Assembly: GCA_963761525.1 (NCBI GenBank)
Contig: CAVXHG010000004.1
Span: 124,001-188,000, forward strand
Source: BOG-931 sp963761525
GTDB taxonomy: Bacteria > Pseudomonadota > Alphaproteobacteria > Rhizobiales > Xanthobacteraceae
DNA length: 64,000 nt
Direction: 5' to 3'
The notes beneath the pieces are model-generated. The model did not search any database. It saw nothing but the letters and a program-made list of their open reading frames with translations, and was not told the DNA's origin. Shown piece by piece: positions 55,327 to 61,726 of the stretch (its first letter is position 1; each line of letters begins with the position of its first letter). A program made the translations under genes and the position numbers.

Positions 55327-55986
55327 ATGAAGGTCATCCCTCTGGAGTCCACGACTCGCGCGGAACGTCTCGCTGGTGAGATCGCGGCGTCTGTCTTGTC
55401 AGGGGAATTTCGGCCGGGCCTACGGCTTGACGAGAAGATGCTCGCGAAACGCTATGCCGTTTCCCGAACCCCAGTCCGGGAGGCGCTCCGCCAACTGGCG
55501 TCGACGGGATTGATCGATATCAAGCCGCGGCGGGGCGCCACCGTCGTCCGAACCTCGTCGGCGCAACTCGAAACAATGTTCGGTGCGATGGCCGAAATCG
55601 AGGCGACCTGCGCGCGTCTCTCCGCCATCAGCATGACGCCGCTTGAACGGCGGCGGCTGGCGGCCTTCCACGAATCCATGTTCAAGCCGGTCGAGCAAGA
55701 CGACGCCGAGGCGTTTACCGCCGCCAACCTCGAGCTGCACACGCAGATCTATCTGGGCGCGCATAACGACATCCTGGCCGACTTTGCGACCAGCTTGCGG
55801 CGCCGGCTCGCGCCCTTCCGCCGTGCTCAATTTCAGACTGAAGGCCGGCTTTCCCGCTCGCACGAGGAACACCGGCAAGTCGTCAAGGCGATCGTCGCCG
55901 GCAACTCAAGCGCCGCGCACGCCGCGATGTTCGATCATATGAGTTTGGTTGAGCAATCCTTTGAACGGCTCGCCGAGACGATCTAA
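55327..55986 (+). CDS. GntR family transcriptional regulator, FCD subfamily
   Basis: A 219-residue regulator. The winged helix (GEFRPGLRLDEKMLAKRYAV then SRTPVREALRQLASTGLIDI) is the GntR signature, and the C-terminal helical FCD domain carries metal/ligand-binding His residues in ANLELHTQIY and RSHEEHRQVVKAI. FCD regulators sense small organic acids and usually repress neighbouring catabolic genes. ATG 55327 is preferred to the in-frame ATG at 55255, which lies inside the putative operator. Confidence 0.9.
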   Translation: MKVIPLESTTRAERLAGEIAASVLSGEFRPGLRLDEKMLAKRYAVSRTPVREALRQLASTGLIDIKPRRGATVVRTSSAQLETMFGAMAEIEATCARLSAISMTPLERRRLAAFHESMFKPVEQDDAEAFTAANLELHTQIYLGAHNDILADFATSLRRRLAPFRRAQFQTEGRLSRSHEEHRQVVKAIVAGNSSAAHAAMFDHMSLVEQSFERLAETI

Positions 55987-56042
55987 GCCGAAAATCTAAA
56001 GCCAGTTCGCTCCTCGATAGGCTTCGAGAAACCAGTGGCGAG

Positions 56043-56432
56043 CTATGCCCAGCCAGGCGACCAGCGCCGCGACGATTTACTCTTGTTGTCGTAAGACGCT
56101 TCGAAAATGCTTGCCGCCAGCGTTGCGCGCACGTGCAGCGTAGTCGCCAGGACATTGCGGAATCCGTGCCTGGACCCGGCCGGCACGACGACCGACTGGT
56201 TGGCCCGGACGATCGACTTTTCGTCGCCAATCCAAATCTCGGCTTCGCCGTCGATGACTTCCAGGACCTCCTCCACGGCGTGGACATGGGTTGGCGCGCC
56301 GAGGCCCTGATCGCAGAACTGATCGAAAATGCAGAGTTGTCGTCCGCCGTTGAGCGCGGATATCCGCATTCGCGTCATGACACCGTCCCGCCACTTCTCC
56401 AGCGGTTGATCCTTGTGAACGAACACCTGCAT
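56043..56432 (-). CDS. Cupin domain protein
   Basis: A 129-residue single-cupin protein. Motif 1 includes GAPTHVHAVEEVLEVIDGE (metal His and Glu), followed by WIGDEKSIVRANQSVVVPAG and motif 2 SRHGFRNV. Such small cupins act as isomerases, dioxygenase-like enzymes or ligand sensors. Start 56432 (MQVFVHKDQ) follows AGAGGG; upstream ATGs are non-conserved. The tail SKSSRRWSPGWA looks atypical and may be the result of a small shift near the stop. It converges on the GntR gene. Confidence 0.8.
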   Translation of the reverse strand: MQVFVHKDQPLEKWRDGVMTRMRISALNGGRQLCIFDQFCDQGLGAPTHVHAVEEVLEVIDGEAEIWIGDEKSIVRANQSVVVPAGSRHGFRNVLATTLHVRATLAASIFEASYDNKSKSSRRWSPGWA

Positions 56433-56785
56433 TGCCTGCCCTCTCGTCATTGTCGCCAGACCTATGAAACCCCGCCGACCACGCCGCCTGGATGCTTCTG
56501 ATGGATCGCAAGCCACCGCAAGCCCGCAAACCTACAGACCCGGATAGCAGTTCACGCCGCCGTGTCCCAGCGCCACGCGATGGAAATTTGCTCCCGTACC
56601 GTCAGCAAATGGCACGTCGTGCTCGACATGACAGGGTTATGAGAATGACCGCTCTTGCTTCGAATCCGATTATTCGGCTTTCCCAAACAGTCCATTCGCA
56701 AATCTCACGTCGATGAAAACGGGGGGCGCCCCCACTTCAGGTATCGAGAGTTTGGAACTCTCGTTTACTTGTGAGGAGACAAGTC
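56433..56785. other. Intergenic region with two hairpins before the small secreted protein
   Basis: No convincing gene: a 74-codon plus-strand frame at 56492-56716 has no conserved features. It contains GGGGGCGCCCCC (56722-56733) and a leader hairpin CGAGAGTT-TGG-AACTCTCG (56745-56763) just ahead of the ribosome-binding site of the next gene. Confidence 0.5.
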
Positions 56786-57103
56786 ATGAATACCAAGTCA
56801 AAACTGATGTTCGCCGTTGCTGCTCTTGCAATGTCGTTTTCCATTCCCGCCTATGCCCAATCCACTGACCACACCGGCACGCTGCAGCCGTCGTACTATG
56901 ACGGCACCGGTAAGCAACACGTGGGAGACTGGGCGCCGAACAGCGGTGCCACCAAGCTGATTATGCAGACCCGTCCGCTGTACAACTCTGGCGCCAACAA
57001 GCCGATTGTGCAAACCCGTCCGCTGTACAATTCCGCTGTGATTCCGAGCGAAGTCCGCGGTGGGACCTCTGGTTACGATCCTTCGATCGCAAGCCAGCGC
57101 TAA
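56786..57103 (+). CDS. Small secreted protein with tandem repeats
   Basis: A 105-residue exported protein: signal peptide LMFAVAALAMSFSIPAYA ending in AYA, then QSTDHTGTLQPSYYDG. A 14-residue unit ending QTRPLYNS occurs twice back to back (TKLIMQTRPLYNSG and NKPIVQTRPLYNSA). GAGGAG lies 7 bases before the ATG and a very strong terminator follows, so it is probably highly expressed. No named family recognised; similar small YNS-rich exported proteins are known in Bradyrhizobium relatives only as hypothetical. Confidence 0.75.
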   Translation: MNTKSKLMFAVAALAMSFSIPAYAQSTDHTGTLQPSYYDGTGKQHVGDWAPNSGATKLIMQTRPLYNSGANKPIVQTRPLYNSAVIPSEVRGGTSGYDPSIASQR

Positions 57104-57140
57104 ACGATCTGCCTGTCGCAAACAGGTCGGTTCAAACATT

Positions 57141-57170
57141 AAAGGGAGGCATTTTTAAATGCCTCCCTTT
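57141..57170 (+). terminator. Strong rho-independent terminator
   Basis: Perfect 14-bp stem AAAGGGAGGCATTT / AAATGCCTCCCTTT with a TT loop, followed by AAGCTTTCT. It lies 37 bases after the small secreted protein gene. The A-rich start and T-rich end allow function on either strand. Confidence 0.9.
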
Positions 57171-57440
57171 AAGCTTTCTCGCCGTGCGTCAAATATTAGA
57201 TGCGGTGTCTAAGGCTCTTTCGCCGCGGGTCATTCCCCAACCGACCCCAAACCAGCCAATTTGTTTGGCTAATTTTCTTTTTATCATGCTTAAAATGCAA
57301 ACGCGGCAGACGCCAAAGTCCTGCTCAGCGCCTTGTTATCTTCACGGCGAACTCTGATCTCAGTCACATCGAAGCTGACTTTGAGTGCCCGGCCCGAACC
57401 GCTACAATCAAACATGACGGGCAATACCAAGAGGTGAGCG
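57171..57440. other. Intergenic region upstream of the LysR gene
   Basis: 270 bases with AT-rich stretches (for example GGCTAATTTTCTTTTTATCA near 57268) that could hold a promoter for the LysR-type gene. No gene or clear operator dyad was identified. Confidence 0.4.
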
Positions 57441-58400
57441 ATGGATCGCATTTCATCGATGCTATCGTTCGTTAAGGTGGTCGAGCATAGCGGCTTTTCA
57501 TCCGCGGCACGGCAGCTCAATCTGGCGACGAGTGTCGTCACCACTCACGTTAAATCGCTTGAGGAACGGCTCGGCGTACGCCTGCTTAATCGTACGACGC
57601 GCAGCGTCAGCCTCACCGAAGCAGGCAAGGCCTATTACGAGCGCTGCGTTCAGATTCTGTCGGAGATCGAAGACGCCGAAGAGGTCGCCCAAATACTGCA
57701 ATCCAGACCGCGCGGCATTCTGCGCTTCAATACATCCCCTGCCATGCCCGCGCTGATCGCCCCGTCGATTGCCGAGTACAATGAGCTTTATCCAGACGTG
57801 ACAGTTCATCTGACGGCGACAAGCCGGATGCTCGATCTCGTGGAGGAAGGTTTCGATCTCGCGATCTGGTTCGGCGCCGAAGCCGACGCCGGCCTGATCA
57901 CCCGCCGTCTTGCCTGGGCGCGCCTGGTCATTTGCGCTTCTCCCGAATACCTCGCCAAACGCGGCCGGCCGGCGCATCCGTCAGAAATCGCGAAGCACTC
58001 CAGCATCATCTATTACGACGCCGGCATAGCCAAAGACGGCAGGGACTGGCTGTTCACGGGGCCGGATGGCAAAGACGTTCCGGTCCGGATGTCGGGAACC
58101 TTGGAAACCAACAGTCCAGTTGCCCTTCGCTCGGCGGCCCTGCTGGGTCAGGGGCTCATCATTGCTCCGGGGCCGATGATGCTGGAAGATCTCAGAACCG
58201 GCGCGTTGGTGCCGATCCTGACCGAATTTATGCTAAAGCAATATTCAATCGACGTGCTGTACCCTCACCGCGAACATCTGCCGGCAAAGGTGCGAACGTT
58301 TATCGATCTGCTGGCGAAGAACTTTCACCAGATGGACTGGGACTGTACACAGTCGATAAAGCAGTCCACCGAGGGCCGTCTTGCCCGTACCGGTTCATAA
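57441..58400 (+). CDS. LysR family transcriptional regulator
   Basis: A 319-residue LysR-type regulator. N-terminal helix-turn-helix: MLSFVKVVEHSGFSSAARQL with SVVTTHVKSLEERLGVRLLN and RTTRSVSLTEAGKAYYERC. The C-terminal effector domain begins near RGILRFNTSPAMPALIAPSI and resembles the CrgA/DmlR-type subgroup (EEGFDLAIWFGAEADAGLIT). GAGGTGAG precedes the ATG. No obvious divergent target gene: its upstream neighbour is terminated and its downstream neighbour is a tRNA on the other strand. Confidence 0.92.
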   Translation: MDRISSMLSFVKVVEHSGFSSAARQLNLATSVVTTHVKSLEERLGVRLLNRTTRSVSLTEAGKAYYERCVQILSEIEDAEEVAQILQSRPRGILRFNTSPAMPALIAPSIAEYNELYPDVTVHLTATSRMLDLVEEGFDLAIWFGAEADAGLITRRLAWARLVICASPEYLAKRGRPAHPSEIAKHSSIIYYDAGIAKDGRDWLFTGPDGKDVPVRMSGTLETNSPVALRSAALLGQGLIIAPGPMMLEDLRTGALVPILTEFMLKQYSIDVLYPHREHLPAKVRTFIDLLAKNFHQMDWDCTQSIKQSTEGRLARTGS

Positions 58401-58416
58401 CCGCGCAAATTTCAGG

Positions 58417-58501
58417 TGGTGCCCGTGGAGGGAATCGAACCCCCATGCCTTGCGGCGCACGATTTTGAGTTGTGTGCGTCTACCAGTTCCGCCACACGGG
58501 C
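58417..58501 (-). tRNA. tRNA-Leu (anticodon CAA)
   Basis: Class II tRNA on the minus strand: acceptor GCCCGTG pairs with CACGGGC, D-loop region TGGCGGAACTGGTAGACGC, anticodon loop CTCAAAA giving CAA, a variable arm, T-arm GGGGGTTCGATTCCC and encoded ACCA end. The anticodon stem has one A-C mismatch. Confidence 0.95.
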
Positions 58502-58636
58502 TTCGCGGCCATCTATATAATCGCCTAGCGGCCCCGTCCATTGGGGTCTGTTGAGCGGTTTTGCGGCCTTGTTTCCGCCTTCAGGATCGGCAAATTGCGT
58601 CAGGAAGTGGCAAGCACGCAGGCTGACGAGAGCGAG

Positions 58637-59182
58637 ATGAATCAGGCTATCGCAGGAAGAATCACCTGGGTGGACCGGCTCCGCACAGACCCGGCGGCGG
58701 CCGCCGCGCTGGCGATCTTTGTCATCGGCGCCGCCACCATCCTTGGCGCCTGGTTCTTCGAATACGTGCTCAAGTATCCGCCCTGTGAGCTCTGCCTCGA
58801 AGAGCGCCTGCCCTATCACATCGTCATCCCGCTCGCGCTGCTCCTGACGATCGCGGCGCTGGTCCAGGCGCCGCAAAAGATCCTCACCGTTGGCTTTGTT
58901 GCCGTACTGATCGTGGTGACGTGCGGCGCCATGCTCGGCGCCTATCACGCCGGCGTCGAGTGGCATTTCTGGCCTGGCCCCACCGCGTGCACCGGATCGC
59001 TCAACAACCTGAATGCAGGCGGATCGATTCTCGGCCAGCTACAATCGATTAACGTGGTGCAGTGCGATCAGGCGGCGTGGCGCTTCCTCGGCATCTCGCT
59101 GGCCGGATATAATGTGCTGATCAGCCTCGCCATGGCCGCGGTCGCGCTCTACGGTCTGCTGGCCCGGCGCGAGGCCATCTGA
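58637..59182 (+). CDS. dsbB: Disulfide bond formation protein B
   Basis: A 181-residue four-helix inner-membrane protein. The first periplasmic loop has the redox pair C50-x2-C53 in KYPPCELCLEERLPYH, and the second loop holds the second cysteine pair in GPTACTGS and NVVQCDQ. This is the arrangement of DsbB, which reoxidises DsbA and passes electrons to ubiquinone. ATG 58637 is chosen as the start; the open frame upstream lies beside the tRNA gene and is not conserved. Exported cysteine proteins such as the nearby PsiF-like protein are possible clients of the pathway. Confidence 0.9.
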   Translation: MNQAIAGRITWVDRLRTDPAAAAALAIFVIGAATILGAWFFEYVLKYPPCELCLEERLPYHIVIPLALLLTIAALVQAPQKILTVGFVAVLIVVTCGAMLGAYHAGVEWHFWPGPTACTGSLNNLNAGGSILGQLQSINVVQCDQAAWRFLGISLAGYNVLISLAMAAVALYGLLARREAI

Positions 59183-59334
59183 CGTTCCTCGTCAGGACAA
59201 CCTGTTCGCGAACGTAATAACATGACGCCGGGATGACGGCGCATCCGCTCGAAGTCTGTACCGGCCTGGCCGGCGTTGTTACCATTCTGTCCCAATGCAA
59301 GCGTAACGTCCGTAGACAATCAAAGGAGTACGTC

Positions 59335-59748
59335 ATGAGCATTTTTGGAAACATCATGTCGGCCATCTTCAAGCACGCCGGCGCTGCCTCCGCGCCGGCG
59401 ATCCAGCCGTCGACGCCAGCCGCGCCGGGCTCCACGCCCGCGGCGTCACCGGTACCGACCTCGTCCTCCGCGCCCGCAGCGCCGGCGCCGGGCACACCGG
59501 TCGACGTTGACGCGATCCTGACCAAGCTCGCGGCGCAGAACAAAGAACAGCTCGACTGGAAGCACTCGATCGTCGATCTGATGAAGCTTTTGAATCTCGA
59601 TTCAAGCCTCGCGGCACGCAAGGCGCTCGCCACGGAGCTGCACTACACCGGCAACGAGAGCGACACTGCGACGATGAACGTGTGGCTGATAAAGCAGGTC
59701 ATGCAAAAACTCGCGGAGAACGGCGGCAAGGTCCCAGCCGGCCTGTAA
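59335..59748 (+). CDS. DUF3597 domain protein
   Basis: A 137-residue protein: N-terminal MSIFGNIMSAIFKHAG, a long Ala/Pro/Ser linker (about residues 16-57), and a C-terminal DUF3597 domain starting VDVDAILTKLAAQNKEQLDW and containing SIVDLMKLLNLDSSLAARKA. This domain has a LysM-like or helical fold in its family description; the role is unknown. AAAGGAG precedes the ATG. It probably stands alone, since dsbB ends 152 bases before it. Confidence 0.88.
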   Translation: MSIFGNIMSAIFKHAGAASAPAIQPSTPAAPGSTPAASPVPTSSSAPAAPAPGTPVDVDAILTKLAAQNKEQLDWKHSIVDLMKLLNLDSSLAARKALATELHYTGNESDTATMNVWLIKQVMQKLAENGGKVPAGL

Positions 59749-59764
59749 GGCACGCGGCCGGCAA

Positions 59765-60571
59765 TTACGGCACGGTGCCGCGAACCGCCCACGCCGTCGC
59801 TGTCAGCGATCGCTCACCGTCGGGCGCGCCCGAGCAATAGGCGCGCCTGACCGCCTCGGCGACGCGGCGGCGCAAATCTTCATCGAGGCTCGTAACATAG
59901 GTGCCCACCGGGCCCTGTCCGCCAAGCAACGGCTGCCAATAGTCATCGAAACTGGCGTAGTTCATCCGGATCGTCAGCGAACCGCGCTGCACGTCGGCAA
60001 GACCGGCCTCGTTGAACAGTTTCGGCAACCCGTCCGGCAGTGCCAGCGCCCCTGAGAACAAGCGATCTCTTGCATCGGCCGCACGCGGATCGATTCCGGA
60101 TGCGGTGTCCCAGAACAGCCGCTGATAGACCAGGCCGCCGCGAAAATCCCATACCGCCGCGGCCACCGTCCCGCCGCGGCGCGTCACGCGGCGCATGTCG
60201 CGCAAGGCCGCACTCGCATTGGGCACAAAATTGAGAACCAGCTGTGCAACAGCGCCGGCAAACGCGCCGTCCGCATGACGGAGCGCAGCCGCGTCGCCAA
60301 TCTCGAATTCAAGTTCAGGATGCCTGCTGTTCGCGCGCGCGAAAGCGATATAAGGCTCCGCGACATCGACGCCGACAACCTTTCGCGACGGCCACCGCGC
60401 CGCCATGGCGCGGGCAAGACTTCCGGTGCCGGTGCCGACATCGAGCAAAGCGCCATCCGACGAAAGCGACGCGAAGTCGATCAGAAGCGGCGCAAGATCT
60501 CTGGTCCATCGTCCGAGGAAAACTTCGTAAGCAGCGCCGTCGCTCGCGTGATAGGTCGAAACAGTTGCCAT
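59765..60571 (-). CDS. Class I SAM-dependent methyltransferase
   Basis: A 268-residue methyltransferase of the UbiE/Methyltransf_11 type. Motif I is ALLDVGTGTGSLARAMAARW, the acidic strand-2 region is VVGVDVAEPYIAFARA, followed by FEIGDAAALRHADGAFAGAV and VAQLVLNFVPNASAALRDMR. The C-terminal part (SFDDYWQPLLGGQGPVGTYV) matches proteobacterial stand-alone members. Substrate unknown. It is convergent with the DUF3597 gene and divergent from a YidB-like gene, so it is probably monocistronic. Confidence 0.88.
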   Translation of the reverse strand: MATVSTYHASDGAAYEVFLGRWTRDLAPLLIDFASLSSDGALLDVGTGTGSLARAMAARWPSRKVVGVDVAEPYIAFARANSRHPELEFEIGDAAALRHADGAFAGAVAQLVLNFVPNASAALRDMRRVTRRGGTVAAAVWDFRGGLVYQRLFWDTASGIDPRAADARDRLFSGALALPDGLPKLFNEAGLADVQRGSLTIRMNYASFDDYWQPLLGGQGPVGTYVTSLDEDLRRRVAEAVRRAYCSGAPDGERSLTATAWAVRGTVP

Positions 60572-60798
60572 TGTCGCCAGGGTCGGCTGCGGATTTCAGA
60601 ATTTGCGCCTTATACGCGCCAACATAGTGAGTGGAGGCGGCGCTGGATAGCTTGCCGCGCATCGCAGCTCAACGGGCTTTTAACCCCTGCGCTCACGCCA
60701 CTCTTGCCTTGTCGGCGCGTCCGGTGGGCTATACCCTGTGTCGTCGATTTGATACGAATTCGGCTTAGCGTCCCGGGTTTTGCAGAGGGAGAGCAATA

Positions 60799-61134
60799 AT
60801 GGGTTTGTTTGACAGTCTTAAAGGCGCGTTCGAATCGGAAGCGTTGCCGGGAATGCTCAACACGATACTGGCGCAGACCCAGTATCACGACCTCCCCGGT
60901 CTGGTGGCGGCGCTGGAAAAGGGCGGCTTGGGCCCTCAGGTGCAATCCTGGCTCGGCAATGGCCAGAACATGCCGATCACCGCGGATCAATTGCAGGCCG
61001 TGCTCGGCAACACCGAGGTCCAGAACTTCGCCCGGCAGATGGGATTGCCGGTGGATGAAGTACTAAAGCTCGTGGCGCAGTATCTGCCGGAGATCGTCAA
61101 CAAGGCGAGCCCGAACGGCGTCGTCCAACAATAA
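60799..61134 (+). CDS. YidB/DUF937 family protein
   Basis: A 111-residue YidB-like protein: MGLFDSLKGAFESEALPGML, QVQSWLGNGQNMPITADQLQ, LGNTEVQNFARQMGLPVDEV and LAQYLPEIVNKASPNG are the family's conserved blocks (single helical domain). Function unknown. GAGGGAGAG precedes the ATG. It is followed 47 bases later by the PsiF-like gene on the same strand. Confidence 0.9.
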   Translation: MGLFDSLKGAFESEALPGMLNTILAQTQYHDLPGLVAALEKGGLGPQVQSWLGNGQNMPITADQLQAVLGNTEVQNFARQMGLPVDEVLKLVAQYLPEIVNKASPNGVVQQ

Positions 61135-61181
61135 GGCGGGGCATCCGCGCCGGTTCGTTAAAGTCACCAGGGAGACTGAAA

Positions 61182-61472
61182 ATGAAAATGATCGCTATCG
61201 TCGCTGCATCGCTTTTCGTCACCGGTGCCGCGTTGGCACAGGCCCCGGCTCCGGCGCCAACAGCTCCTGCTGCTCCGGCCGCGGCGCCAGCCGATGCCGC
61301 GGGCGCCTCTTGCCAGTCCACGATCGGACCGAAGAACCTGCACGGCGCGGCGCTGACCAGCTCGGCCAAGAAGTGCTGCACGGATGCGGCGACAGCCGCG
61401 AAGCTGCACGGCGCAGCGGCAGCGAGTTTCACCAAGAAGTGCATTTCGGACGTCGCCCCGGCCAAGACCTGA
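61182..61472 (+). CDS. PsiF-repeat-like small exported protein
   Basis: A 96-residue protein with a signal peptide (IVAASLFVTGAALA) and an Ala/Pro linker. Its C-terminal region has CQSTIGPKNLHGAALTSSAK and CTDAATAAKLHGAAAASFTK, two copies resembling the PsiF repeat (C-x-x-x-A...KLxGAA..SFxKKC). Five cysteines remain after cleavage (one preceding, CC pair, KKC end), so disulfides via DsbA/DsbB are likely. AGGGAGAC lies upstream. PsiF in enterobacteria is phosphate-starvation inducible with no known activity. Confidence 0.75.
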   Translation: MKMIAIVAASLFVTGAALAQAPAPAPTAPAAPAAAPADAAGASCQSTIGPKNLHGAALTSSAKKCCTDAATAAKLHGAAAASFTKKCISDVAPAKT

Positions 61473-61578
61473 TCGCAGCGCCGAACGCGGCGAAACAGAG
61501 CATTTTGCCTGTTTCCTGGCGCTTTACCCGTGGGCTTGACCCCGCGGGCAGCGCGACGCTAAACCGTCGCACCTGACC

Positions 61579-61653
61579 GGGCGGTTAGCTCAGCGGAAGA
61601 GCACTTCCTTGACATGGAAGGGGTCACAGGTTCGATCCCTGTACCGCCCACCA
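61579..61653 (+). tRNA. tRNA-Val (anticodon GAC)
   Basis: Acceptor GGGCGGT pairs with ACCGCCC. D-arm TTAGCTCAGCGGAAGAGCA, anticodon stem CTTCC/GGAAG with loop TTGACAT giving GAC, T-arm ACAGGTTCGATCCCTGT, and encoded CCA. Confidence 0.97.
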
Positions 61654-61726
61654 TTCTTTATTCCTTACGCAAAAAGGTACCTCACGGCCGGGTCTGACGG
61701 TCGCGGCTGAAGAGTGTCAGAAATCG

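Noticed and set aside
56492..56716. 74-codon plus-strand frame between the cupin and the small secreted protein
   Set aside because: Basic, low-complexity product without ribosome site or recognisable motif.
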